A stretch of DNA of 64,000 nucleotides from CBDHDJ01 sp965261645 (GTDB lineage: Bacteria; Pseudomonadota; Alphaproteobacteria; SHVV01): NCBI GenBank assembly GCA_965261645.1, contig CBDHDJ010000004.1:2164590-2228589 (forward strand), given 5' to 3'. Shown here one piece after another: positions 1-8,611 of the stretch. Positions within the stretch are counted from its first letter, which is position 1. The number at the start of each line of letters is the position of its first letter. A model generated the notes under the pieces. That model was not told where the DNA came from and did no database searches. It saw only the letters and a list, made by a program, of their open reading frames with translations. A program made the translations under genes and the position numbers.

Positions 1-856
1 CAGCCCGCGCTTCGTCGACCGGTCACCGGCCGAGGTCGTCGCGACGCTGCTCGATGAAGGCCAGTATCTGTGCGCCGAGCGCACGATATACCGGATCCTG
101 GCCGCGAACCAGCCGGTGCGAGAGCGGCGCAATCAGCGCAGTCATCCCTGCTACACCAAGCCCGAGCTGGTGGCCACGGGCCCCAACCAGACCTGGTCCT
201 GGGATATCACCCGGCTCCGGGGGCCCAAACGCTGGACGTCCTTCTACCTCTATGTCTTGCTCGACATCTTCAGCCGCTGCGTCGTGGGCTGGATGGTTGC
301 CGATCGGGAGAACGCCGCGCTCGCCGCGACGCTGATCGAGGAAACCTGTCTCAAGCAAGGCATCGAGCCCCAGGTGCTCACCCTGCATTCGGACCGCGGC
401 GCGCCGATGACCAGCAAGTGTACCGCCCAACTCCTCGCCGACCTCGGGGTCACCCGCTCTCTGAGCCGCCCCCAGGTCAGCGATGACAACCCGTTCTCCG
501 AAGCGCAGTTCAAGACCCTGAAGTATCACCCCGGCTTCCCTGGGCGCTTCGAAGACATTACCGCCGCCATCGCCTTCTGCCGGTCGTTCTTCCCCTGGTA
601 CAACACCGAGCACCGCCATGCCGGGATCGCGATGCTCACCCCCGATGATGTCCATCATCACCGGGCACCGGATGTGCTGGCTCAGCGCGGACGTACCCTG
701 CAAGCCGCCTGGGCCCTTCACCCCGAACGCTTCGTCCACGGCACCCCGAAACCCGCCCCGCTTCCCGAAGCCGTCTGGATCAACCCACCCGCCACTTCCA
801 CAACAGGAGAAACGAGTCAGTAAATAGAAACCGTCGGTGTCTCAAAGTCGTTGACA
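1..856 (+). mobile_element. IS3-family element, right-hand part (cut by window start)
   Basis: This stretch matches the complete element at 26235-27820 essentially base for base, offset by 26964. Only the 3' two thirds of the second transposase gene and the right end are present because the window begins inside it. The right end reads out with ...GTTGACA, the CA terminus expected for IS3-type elements, and the identity with the other copy continues about seven bases past it (ggttccg) before diverging. Confidence 0.85.
2..823 (+). CDS. IS3-family transposase OrfB, C-terminal part
   Basis: Integrase-core (rve) transposase, the catalytic half of an IS3-type two-frame system. The visible catalytic motifs are TWSWDIT (first Asp), HSDRGAPM (second Asp) and NPFSEAQFKTLKY (Glu), so the complete catalytic triad is inside the visible part. 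The protein is the same as the 333-residue OrfB at 26786-27787 from about residue 61 on. Only the window edge truncates it; no internal stop or frameshift is seen. Confidence 0.85.
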   Translation, partial: SPRFVDRSPAEVVATLLDEGQYLCAERTIYRILAANQPVRERRNQRSHPCYTKPELVATGPNQTWSWDITRLRGPKRWTSFYLYVLLDIFSRCVVGWMVADRENAALAATLIEETCLKQGIEPQVLTLHSDRGAPMTSKCTAQLLADLGVTRSLSRPQVSDDNPFSEAQFKTLKYHPGFPGRFEDITAAIAFCRSFFPWYNTEHRHAGIAMLTPDDVHHHRAPDVLAQRGRTLQAAWALHPERFVHGTPKPAPLPEAVWINPPATSTTGETSQ

Positions 857-865
857 GGTTCCGGA

Positions 866-1024
866 ATGGAGGTCGCATCAGTGGTTGATGCCGAACCGCC
901 AAGTCATTTCAAGGAAGCCCGCTCGCTCTCCGGAAAGACCCTCGCCTCCTTCGACGTCACTGTTGAGGCAGGTGCGAGTCCCGAGCACCCTTGTACACGA
1001 TGGGTAGGAGTGACGGGTCCGTAA
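866..1024 (+). pseudogene. Short relic, possibly IS21 IstB-like fragment
   Basis: A 52-codon reading frame between two IS elements. Its middle (FKEARSLSGKTLASFDV) resembles the linker that precedes the ATPase domain in IstB helper proteins of IS21 elements, but there is no Walker A or B motif. It starts inside the flank shared with the other IS3-family copy and is best read as a scrap left by an older insertion. The family call is a guess from a short stretch. Confidence 0.25.
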
Positions 1025-1045
1025 CGCTGGAGTCATCGTGCAGAT

Positions 1046-2557
1046 TGTCTTACGTCAGCGCCTTTGGGACAAATTGAGGTAATTGCATACCGGAGGATTT
1101 CTGGCTCATCGTAGTGACCGAAGGGAACGAAGATGAGACAGAAATCAATGAGCAAGAACGACCCGGCGGAGGGAACGGTTCGGGATATTCGCCGCAAGAC
1201 ACGCAAGCAGTATACGGCTGAGGAGAAGATCCGGATCGTGGTGTCGGGCCTGCGCGGCGAGGAGAGCATCGCCGCCTTGTGCCGCCGCGAGGGCATCGCC
1301 GAGGGTCTGTATTACAGCTGGTCGAAAGAGTTTTTGGAAGCGGGCAAGAAGCGGCTCGCCGGCGACACCGGGCGCCAAGCGACCTCGGGCGAGGTTAAAG
1401 GCCTGCGCCAGGAGATGCGCGACTTGAAGGAGTTGGTCGCCGAACTTTCGCTGGAGAACTGGCTTCTCAAAAAAAACATGATCGGGCATGGGGGAGACGA
1501 GGAATGAGGTATCCCGCATCCGAGAAGCTGGAGATCATCCGCCTGGTCGAGCAGTCCCACCTGGGCGTCGGGTCCACTTTGGACAAGCTGGGCATTCCGA
1601 AGACCACCTTTTATCGCTGGTACGATCGCTTTCTGGCCTTTGGCGACGCCGGTCTTGAGGATCGCAACAGCAGCCCAGGCCGGGTGTGGAACCGGATCCC
1701 GGATGATGTCCGGGGGCAGATCATCGATCTTGCCCTGGAGGAGACGCAACTGTCGCCCCGGGAACTGGCCGTCAGGTTTACGGACACCAGGGGCTACTTT
1801 GTCTCGGAAGCCTCGGTTTACCGGCTTCTCAAGGCCCACGACCTGATCACCAGCCCCGCTTTCGTGGTCATCAAGGCAGCCGATGAGTTCCGCGACAAGA
1901 CCACGGCGCCGAACCAGCTGTGGCAGACCGACTTCACCTATCTCAAGGTCATCGGCTGGGGCTGGTTTTACCTGTCGACCATCCTGGACGACTATTCCCG
2001 CTACATCATTGCTTGGAAGCTCTGCACCAACATGACGGCGGACGATGTGACGGCAACACTGAAGTTGGCGCTAGAAGCCTCAGGCTGCAATCGCGCCAAT
2101 GTCGTCCACAAGCCGAAGCTGCTCAGCGACAACGGCTCGTCCTATATCTCCGGCGATCTGGCTGAATGGCTCGAGGACCACGGTATGGATCACGTTCTGG
2201 GCGCACCGTATCACCCGCAAACCCAGGGCAAGATCGAGCGCTGGCATCAAACGCTGAAGAACCGGATCCTGCTTGAAAATTATTATCTACCCGGCGATCT
2301 CGAAAACCAGATCAGCGCCTTCGTCGATCACTACAACAACCAACGCTACCACGAGAGCATCGGCAACGTAACTCCAGCCGACGCCTACTTTGGACGCCAC
2401 ACCGCCATCATCGAAAAGAGAAAAAAAGATCAAAAAACTGACCACCCAAAACCGCCGCTTGAACCATCAAAGCCAAGCGGCTTAACATCAAACAAAGATG
2501 AGCCAGATCCTCCCTATGAAACACGCTCAACAGTCCCATTTGTTTTGATGATGGACA
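1046..2557 (+). mobile_element. IS3-type element, copy A (1512 bp)
   Basis: Ends are TGTCTTACGTCAG on the left and the inverse of TGTCCATCATCAAAA on the right, imperfect inverted repeats with TG..CA termini. Copies A and D (33945-35456) have the same length, and copy C has it once its IS21 insertion is removed. The 8 bases gtgcagat occur immediately left (1038-1045) and right (2558-2565), a probable target duplication. The right duplicate abuts the left terminus of copy B, so copy A landed directly beside an existing element. Confidence 0.85.
1133..1507 (+). CDS. IS3-type transposase OrfA (copy A)
   Basis: 124-residue helix-turn-helix protein that recognises the element ends. The N-terminal HTH region is around residues 20-65 (KQYTAEEKIRIVVSGLRG, then SIAALCRREGIAEG) and a leucine-rich coiled coil follows (LRQEMRDLKELVAELSLEN). 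The gene ends in an A8 run before the stop, a typical slippery site for making an OrfAB fusion, and its TGA overlaps the OrfB ATG as ATGA. Relative to copies C and D it has Trp instead of Arg in the ENxLLKK motif, which may reduce function. Confidence 0.85.
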   Translation: MRQKSMSKNDPAEGTVRDIRRKTRKQYTAEEKIRIVVSGLRGEESIAALCRREGIAEGLYYSWSKEFLEAGKKRLAGDTGRQATSGEVKGLRQEMRDLKELVAELSLENWLLKKNMIGHGGDEE

Positions 2558-2592
2558 GTGCAGATTGTCTGACGTCAGCGCTTATGGGATAA
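1504..2592 (+). CDS. IS3-type transposase OrfB (copy A)
   Basis: Catalytic transposase subunit with an HTH_21-like N-terminus (LDKLGIPKTTFYRWYDRF) and an integrase core: LWQTDFTYL, LLSDNGSSY and GKIERWHQTLKNR supply Asp, Asp, Glu. The frame has no stop inside the element; it runs through the right terminus and stops 35 bases into the next element, so the last residues depend on the insertion site. One residue differs from the other full copies (DHVLGAP instead of DHVRGAP) close to the catalytic Glu. Confidence 0.85.
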   Translation: MRYPASEKLEIIRLVEQSHLGVGSTLDKLGIPKTTFYRWYDRFLAFGDAGLEDRNSSPGRVWNRIPDDVRGQIIDLALEETQLSPRELAVRFTDTRGYFVSEASVYRLLKAHDLITSPAFVVIKAADEFRDKTTAPNQLWQTDFTYLKVIGWGWFYLSTILDDYSRYIIAWKLCTNMTADDVTATLKLALEASGCNRANVVHKPKLLSDNGSSYISGDLAEWLEDHGMDHVLGAPYHPQTQGKIERWHQTLKNRILLENYYLPGDLENQISAFVDHYNNQRYHESIGNVTPADAYFGRHTAIIEKRKKDQKTDHPKPPLEPSKPSGLTSNKDEPDPPYETRSTVPFVLMMDSADCLTSALMG

Positions 2593-4063
2593 ATTGAGGT
2601 AATTGGATAACGGAGGATTTCTGGCTCATCGTGTGACCGAAGGGAACGAAGATGAGGCAGAAATCCATGAGCAAGAACGACCCGGCGGAAAGAGCTGTTC
2701 GGGATATTCGCCTCAAGACGCGCAAGCAGTATTCGGCTGAGGAGAAGATCCGGATCGTGGTGTCGGGCCTGCGCGGCGAGGACAGCATCGCCGAGCTGTG
2801 TCGCCGGGAGGGGATCGCAGAGAGTCTTTACTACAGCTGGTCGAAGGAGTTCCTCGAGGCCGGCAAGAAGCGGCTTTCGGGAGATGCCGCCCGCCAGGCG
2901 TCCTCGGGCGAGGTCAAGGACCTGCGCCGCGAGATGCATGACCTCAAGGAGGCGCTTGCCGAACAGGTGCTGGAGAACCGGCTGCTTAAAAAAAAGCATG
3001 ATCGGGGATGGGGGAGACGGCGCATGAGGTACCCCGCGTCTGAGAAGCTGGAGATCATCCGCCTGGTCGAATGCTCCCACCTGCCGGTCCGGCGCACCCT
3101 GGACAAGCTGGGCATTCCGGCGACTACATTCTACAGGTGGTACGATCGCTACCGGGCCTTCGGCGAAGCCGGCCTGGTGGTCCCGGCCGGATCTGGAACC
3201 GCATCCCCGACGATGTCCGCCGCCAGATCGTGGACCTGGCCCTCGATGAGCCGGAGTTGTCGCCGCGGGAACTGGCGGTGACGTTTACCGATACCAAGGG
3301 CTACTTCGTCTCGGAAGCGTCCGTCTACCGCCTGCTCAAGGCCCACGACCTGATCACCAGCCCGGCCTTCGTCGTCATCAAGGCAGCCGATGAGTTCCGC
3401 GACAAGACCGCAGCCCCGAACCAACTGTGGCAGACCGACTTCACCTACCTCAAGGTCATCGGCTGGGGCTGGTTCTATCTGTCAACGATCCTCGACGACT
3501 TCTCGCGCTACATCATTACCTGGAAGCTGTGCACCACCATGCGGGCTGAAGACGTCACCGACACGCTCAAGCTGGCCCTCGAAACGTCAGGTTGCAGCAG
3601 CGCGGAGGTCGTTCACAAACCCCGGATCCTCAGCGACAACGGCTCGTCCTACATCGCCGGCGATCTTGCAGCCTGGCTTGAGGATCAGGGTATGGATCAC
3701 GTCCGCGGCGCACCGAACCATCCCCAAACCCAAGGCAAGATCGAGCGTTGGCATCAGACCCTGAAGAACCGTGTCCTGCTGGAGAACTACTATCTGCCGG
3801 GCGATCTCGAGGCCAGCGTAGGCACCTTCGTCGAGCACTACAACCACCGCCGCTACCACGAAAGCCTGGCCAACCTCACCCCCGCCGACGTCTACTTAGG
3901 ACGGGACCACGCCATCATCGAGAGAAGGAGAAAGATCAAAAACCTGACCATCAAAAAACGCCGCTTGGCCCATCACAACCAAACGGCTTAACATCAACCA
4001 GGATGAGCCAGAGCCTCCGTTAAGAAACAAGCCCAGATGTCCCAAATGTTTTGATGACGGACA
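2566..4063 (+). mobile_element. IS3-type element, copy B (diverged, 1498 bp, inactive)
   Basis: Same family and organisation as copy A but clearly diverged in sequence; left end TGTCTGACGTCAGCGC, right end ...TGATGACGGACA. No duplication is visible (left flank gtgcagat, right flank tcggtaaa). It lies directly downstream of copy A in the same orientation. The divergence suggests an older, separate arrival rather than a local duplication. Confidence 0.8.
2652..3991 (+). pseudogene. IS3-type transposase, OrfA/OrfB fused then frameshifted (copy B)
   Basis: An altered A-run (AAAAAAAAG instead of AAAAAAAAC) places OrfA in frame with OrfB, so the first reading frame covers OrfA plus the OrfB HTH (2652-3281). 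Near 3180 bases are missing compared with copy A (the NSSPGR segment) and the rest of OrfB continues in another frame (about 3175-3991), still containing LWQTDFTYL, LSDNGSSY and GKIERWHQTLK. No single frame encodes a working transposase, although a fused product could exist by chance recoding. Confidence 0.75.
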
Positions 4064-4397
4064 TCGGTAAAGGAAGGAACCAAGATACAAGAAGAAAGAA
4101 CGCCCGCCAAAAGATACTCCGGCGGTAATTCACCAGCCAGTTTTTGATACCAAAATCTCCTAAGGCGGCAACTCAATGTTCGTATTTGGTCAGGACGGAA
4201 AACCCGATCATCGATAAGACTCGATTACAAAGACTCTGATGCAGACGCCACAAAGTGTGAATGTCGTCGATTAGACACGAGTGTTGTCTGAAATGCACAA
4301 ATGGACTTGGGCTGTTTCGGTGAACACCTGATCGGTTCTGACGCCACGTCCGGTGTCGGAGTTTCCCGAAACCCTTGGGATAGTCTTGGGGCGCTTG
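4064..4397. other. Non-coding gap
   Basis: Composition is more AT-rich than the neighbourhood. I see no reading frame with recognisable features, no IS terminus and no clear hairpin. It separates copy B from the conjugation-gene remnant. Confidence 0.5.
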
Positions 4398-5320
4398 CTA
4401 TTGCCGATCGTCCGTGCCTCTTCTAGCGTTGTTGCCGTCAAATTCCACGAGGAGCGGAGCGGCGTCCCTTCTGGGACGTGCATCGAAGTCGATCGATGCC
4501 TTGCGGAGACGGTCTGCCAAGCTCTTGCTCGCGAGTGCAAGGTGGAGCCGCGAAGTGCCTTCGGGGTTCCATCGGAAGCCGAATGTGAAGCCGGGCTCCA
4601 GCTTGGGGTCGGGAGGCGCTACGCGATAGAGGTCGATGAAACCGAGGCTCAGCAGTTCTTCCAGTGCGACCTGTTCTTTCTCCGAGTACCAAGGTCGCCT
4701 GGGCGATCCGTCGGGACGGACCTTCACGTTGAGGTTGCCGCACAGTGCGCTGTCCCACTGGCTGTAGTTCGCGTCGAAGAAGGCCGCCGACGGCTGGTGC
4801 GCGGGAATCACCGGCCTGCCATTGCGTGTTGGCCGTGACGATGCCGTTCTCGGCAATAGTGCCGAAACGGTTCTCGGTCCGGGCCTCGAAAGTGGCGGTG
4901 CCGATGGCCTTGGAGAGTTCCTCCGCGCCCTCGGCATCGGTGCGCGGGAAGCCCAGGATCTGGACCAGTTCGGCGAGATGCAGGAGGGTCTTGCGGTGTT
5001 CCTTGCCCCAGGTGGAATCGAGCGCCGAGATCGACTGGGCGAAGCACCAGAAGTGGACGCCCTTGCCGGCGGCCATGGTGTAGCCGTCCATGACCGGCTT
5101 GAGGTAGCCGAGGCGCGGCATCTCGTCGATGACGATAAAGAAGATCGCGCTCAGGCAGTTTTATGCCAGCGACGGCGTTGGGGATGGCGACCCACAGGCG
5201 CAGCCAGCCCTTGACGTGCTCGATGGTCTCTTCCGGGGCGACTTCGGTCAGTAGCGACGAGGCGGACACTGAGCACATCCAGATCGGAGCATCCCTGCAT
5301 CTGGCGCTGGGAGGCATTCA
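4398..5320 (-). pseudogene. VirD4/TraG-type conjugation coupling protein, C-terminal remnant
   Basis: On the minus strand a Walker B segment is readable (LSAIFFIVIDEMPRLGYLK), followed by GVHFWCFAQSISALDSTWG and a LVQILGFPRTDAEGAEELSKAIG stretch. That is the order seen in the motor domain of VirD4/TraG coupling proteins, inner-membrane ATPases that feed DNA to type IV secretion channels. The Walker A half is absent. A frameshift near 4815-4830 is needed to continue into a second protein-like frame (with WYSEKEQVALEELLSLGFIDLYR) that ends at 4398; that part is not recognised. Upstream frames near 5160-5320 also switch. No other transfer gene is nearby. Confidence 0.55.
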
Positions 5321-5389
5321 GATCGTAGATTTGGCCTCCGTTCGCCGGTATCTGGCGTGCATAGGCCACTGACAGCATCGAGATCGCGA

Positions 5390-5442
5390 CAGACCCAATA
5401 TTGCACGCCAATCAGGGGTCAAACTTCAAAGCCGATTGACAG
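5390..5442. repeat. Probable IS21-type terminal sequence
   Basis: Read on the minus strand this is TGTCAATCGGCTTTGAAGTT followed by a TGACCCC-TGATTGGCG repeat, the style of the multiple terminal repeats of IS21 elements. The outermost bases recur at 8352-8371 in the same orientation, and both abut truncated ISNCY pieces. No IS21 genes remain with either. Confidence 0.4.
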
Positions 5443-5602
5443 CTTCCGCCTCGTAGCGATCCCGCCAGCGCCGAAAGGTGCGCTCCGAGACGCCCAAAAC
5501 CTCCGCCGCCTCGGCCTGGCTTAACAGACGCTCGCCGGTACGAGCGTATACCTCCTCGAACTTCATCAATCTCAGTCCCTGTACCTGCTCCGTCCGACGC
5601 AT
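5426..5602 (-). pseudogene. ISNCY-type transposase, N-terminal fragment
   Basis: Fifty-eight codons with the helix-turn-helix typical of the large ISNCY transposases of Alphaproteobacteria (LSQAEAAEVLGVSERTFRRW then RDRYEAE). The remaining three quarters of the protein are missing; the frame runs into the IS21-like terminus and stops. The element's own inverted repeat lies upstream at about 5640-5672 (GTCCGGTTTATGTACCAGAT on the minus strand). Confidence 0.7.
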
Positions 5603-5802
5603 CGCCTCCCTCCATGGCTTGAAGGCGTTCTAAAACCGGACAGATCATCTGGTACATAAACCGGACATATCGCGTGTTACCGACAGTCGATCAGGGGTCT
5701 GTCGCCAAACGGAAGCCGACCCGATATCATAAGGCGTTCGGTACCTTGCTCCCGCCAACCGGAAACAGTCCACCTCATGATAGTGGTGGGCCGATACGTC
5801 AT

Positions 5803-7656
5803 ATGACCTTCCTCCTCCGTCGTCCCGCAGGCCCCGTTGTCGACTCTGGATCAGGTCGAGGCGTCGTCGTCGCGCGTGCGACCGCGCTCGGATGCCTGGC
5901 CATGGTCGTCCTCGTGGCTCTGTTGGCGGGCGGCGGGCGATCCGTGGCCGCGCAGAGCCACGGCATCGCCATGCACGGGGCACCCAAGTACGGCGCCGGG
6001 TTCGATCACCTCGACTACGTCAATCCCGGCGCCCCGAAGGGCGGCGAGCTTCGGCTAGCCGTGACGGGCACCTTTGACAACCTCAACCCGTTCATCATCA
6101 AGGGCGTTCCGGCGCACGGGCGGCACCTGGTCTTCGAAAGCCTCCTCAAACGGGTGTGGGATGAGCCGTTCTCGCTTTACGGTCTGATCGCCGAATCGAT
6201 CGAGGCGCCGGACGACCGTTCTTCCGTCACCTTCGTGTTGAGGCCGGAAGCGCGTTTCCACGACGGCAGTCCGATCACCGTGGACGATGTCATCTTTTCG
6301 TGGGAGATCCTCAAAGAACAGGGAAGGCCCAACCACAGGCTCTATTACCGGCAGGTCCGCAGCGTCGAGCGACCCGATGGACGCTCGGTGCGATTCATAT
6401 TCAACGCCGCGTCGCCGGACCGCGAACTGCCGCTGATCATGGGCTTGATGCCGATCCTGTCGAAGTCCTATTACACGGCGGTGACGTTCGAGGAAACGAC
6501 GATCGACCCGCCGATCGGCAGTGGCCCCTATCGTGTCAAGAGCGTCGATGCGGGCCGCCGAATCGTCTATCGCCGCGATCCCGATTATTGGGGACGTGAC
6601 CTGCCCATCAACCGCGGACAACACAACTTCGACCGCATCCGATACGATTACTACCGCGATGGCGATGTGATGATGGAGGCTTTCAAGGCAAACGAATACG
6701 ACCTTCGCCAGGAATACTCCGCGAAGCGCTGGGCAACCGCCTACGACTTCCCTGCTGCGGCGGACGGCCGGGTCAAGCTCGAACGCTTGCCGCACGGTCG
6801 GCCCTCCGGCATGTCCGCTTTCGTTTTCAACACCCGCCGGGAGATTTTCGCCGACCGCGCGGTTCGCCACGCCCTGGCGCACGCCTTCGACTTCGCCTGG
6901 GTCAACAAGACGCTGTTGCACGGCGCGTATGTCCGCACGCGCAGCATCTTCGATAACTCCGAACTCGGCTCGCGCGGCGTTCCTCAAGGTCGCGAGCGCG
7001 ATTTGTTGGAACCGTTTCGCGACCGCCTGCCGCGTGAGTTGTTCGAGGACACCTACCGCCCGCCGGCCGTCGACGGCATCCGAGCCAACCTCAAGGCGGC
7101 GCGGCGCCTGCTGACCGAGGCAGGTTGGACGGTGCATGAGGGATCGCTGCAACGGGCGGCGGACGGATTGCCGATGGCGTTTGAGATTCTGCTGGTCGAT
7201 CCGGCGAACGAGAAGATCGCCCTCTCCTTTGCCCGCAACCTTGAGCGGCTGGGCGTCGAAGCGCGGGTCCGGACCGTCGACGCATCGCAATACCAGTACA
7301 GGCTAAACGCCTACGACTTCGACATGACCGTTTACGGCTGGGGCATGTCACTCTCGCCGGGGAATGAGCAGGCATACTACTGGAGCACCTGGGCAGCCAC
7401 GCAGGAGGGGACGCGCAACTATCCGGGGGTGCGGGATTCGGTCGTCGATGAGCTTGTCGATCGCATGACCGAGGCGCGCGACCGCGATGCCTTCGTCGGC
7501 ATTGTCCGGGCCATGGACAGGGTGCTGCTGTGGGGGCACTACTTTGTCCCCCTCTATCACTTGAACGACGATCGGATCGCCTATTGGAACAAGCTGGGTC
7601 GGCCCGGGGTCATACCACTCTACGGAATCGTTCTGGACGCGTGGTGGGAGGAATGA
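5803..7656 (+). CDS. yejA-like: Periplasmic peptide-binding protein of an ABC importer (YejA/SBP_bac_5 family)
   Basis: 617 residues, full length for the long YejA-type group that binds oligopeptides or microcin C-like compounds for an ABC importer. A basic start is followed by a hydrophobic segment (ALGCLAMVVLVALLAGGG) and a cleavage-like SVAAQS, so export is expected. Mature-domain motifs include HGIAMHGAPKYG, NPGAPKGGELRL, FHDGSPITVDDVIFSWE and GSGPYRV. An in-frame upstream start (5674) lies in ISNCY terminal sequence, so the ATG before the signal peptide was chosen. No yejB/E/F permease or ATPase genes accompany it: it is an orphan between two ISNCY halves, and would need transport genes elsewhere. 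Confidence 0.9.
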   Translation: MTFLLRRPAGPVVDSGSGRGVVVARATALGCLAMVVLVALLAGGGRSVAAQSHGIAMHGAPKYGAGFDHLDYVNPGAPKGGELRLAVTGTFDNLNPFIIKGVPAHGRHLVFESLLKRVWDEPFSLYGLIAESIEAPDDRSSVTFVLRPEARFHDGSPITVDDVIFSWEILKEQGRPNHRLYYRQVRSVERPDGRSVRFIFNAASPDRELPLIMGLMPILSKSYYTAVTFEETTIDPPIGSGPYRVKSVDAGRRIVYRRDPDYWGRDLPINRGQHNFDRIRYDYYRDGDVMMEAFKANEYDLRQEYSAKRWATAYDFPAAADGRVKLERLPHGRPSGMSAFVFNTRREIFADRAVRHALAHAFDFAWVNKTLLHGAYVRTRSIFDNSELGSRGVPQGRERDLLEPFRDRLPRELFEDTYRPPAVDGIRANLKAARRLLTEAGWTVHEGSLQRAADGLPMAFEILLVDPANEKIALSFARNLERLGVEARVRTVDASQYQYRLNAYDFDMTVYGWGMSLSPGNEQAYYWSTWAATQEGTRNYPGVRDSVVDELVDRMTEARDRDAFVGIVRAMDRVLLWGHYFVPLYHLNDDRIAYWNKLGRPGVIPLYGIVLDAWWEE

Positions 7657-7734
7657 ACGCACCGGCCGACGCGGGGGCGGCGGCCGCACATGGTCTGGTG
7701 TCGAGAACATTCTGAGTTGACCGGTTTATGTACC

Positions 7735-8290
7735 AGATGAATTGACCGCTTCTGTAGCGGTTGCTGGCCCTGTGGGGAAGTGGTCAGGCGCGGAGCGGCT
7801 GTCCACTTGTCCACAGGGCGCCGGTCGGTCGCGTCGAAGCGGGTCACGCGGCCTCGCGGGTTTGGCTGTCGGTCGGTTGGCCATCGGCGTGGTATCAGGC
7901 CAGACATCGCGGTCCATGGAAGACGGCCATTGTGCCGTCGGGGTATTGGTGGACGCGGACCCTGGCCTTGACGTAATGGCGGCGGTGGCGGCTGGCGGGG
8001 ATCTGAAGTGCCAGGCGCTTGTAGCGCACCGTGTTGTCGTTTGAGACGGTGCGTGCCTCGTGGATGCACAGGATGTCGTTGAGCGCGCCGGTGAAGGGGA
8101 CGAAGGCGGTGCCCTGGTCCTCGGCCGGGGTCGCGAAGCGGGCGTTGTGTTGTGGCAGGAAGACCTCCTTGAGGAAGCGGTTGGCCCCGGCCATGTCGGT
8201 GATGCCGGCGAGGCTTCCTGCCGTGCTCGTACGGCTTCCGGCGCGGACGGTCGGCCCACGATGCCCTCAGCGCATTGCGTAAGGGCATCA
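7735..8290 (-). pseudogene. ISNCY-type transposase, C-terminal fragment
   Basis: The clear frame (8194 to 7895) contains ITDMAGANRFL, HNARFATPAEDQG and NDNTVRYKRLALQIP, ending VRVHQYPDGTMAVFHGPRCL, the signature tail of ISNCY transposases. A stop right after GPRCLA and a switch of frame are needed to continue to the usual end. The element's downstream inverted repeat is at about 7716-7750 and matches the one at 5640-5672. The two ISNCY pieces are in the same orientation but in the wrong order to be one split element, so they come from two copies flanking the binding-protein gene. Confidence 0.7.
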
Positions 8291-8351
8291 TCGAGCAGCG
8301 TCAGCGGTGGGTGACGCAGCAATGCCCCCGCCTACTCGGCCACCCAAACAC

Positions 8352-8371
8352 CCAAACTTCAAAGCCGATTG
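8352..8371. repeat. Second copy of the IS21-like terminus
   Basis: The bases aacttcaaagccgattgaca repeat the boundary seen at about 5423-5442, again adjoining ISNCY sequence. After it comes an AT-rich spacer to 8465 with no gene. Confidence 0.4.
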
Positions 8372-8465
8372 ACACTACGTCAGAGATGCGCCCGCAAGCG
8401 CTGGAGTTTGATTGAATTCGCTTGCGTTTCGCTTACGGAATAAATGAAAACATATAAATTATCAA

Positions 8466-8594
8466 TTAAATCAATGGTATAAAATCATACATCATGAACC
8501 CCGTGAGTTCGCGATCCCAGAACACCGTGTCCTTTTCGACCGAGAGTGCCTCCACGGTGCGCCTCGAGATCGATCTGTATTGCAGCTTCGCCAT
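8466..8594 (-). pseudogene. Tyrosine integrase, N-terminal stump
   Basis: 42 codons beginning MAKLQYRSISRRTVEAL and including KDTVFWDRELTGF, the arm-binding/DUF4102-like start shared with the intact integrase next door (RTVDGLSAAEDTVFWDHELPGF). Homology ends at GF and an unrelated AT-rich tail supplies the stop. It lies directly downstream of the intact gene, so two related integrases once stood in tandem. Confidence 0.6.
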
Positions 8595-8611
8595 TGTTCC
8601 CCAATGATCCC

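Noticed and set aside
5412..5657. The 81-codon minus-strand frame starting at 5657
   Set aside because: It is out of frame with the ISNCY helix-turn-helix, which reads from 5602.
5674..5802. Upstream start for the peptide-binding protein
   Set aside because: The extra 43 codons lie in or next to ISNCY terminal sequence, and the signal peptide begins only after the ATG at 5803.
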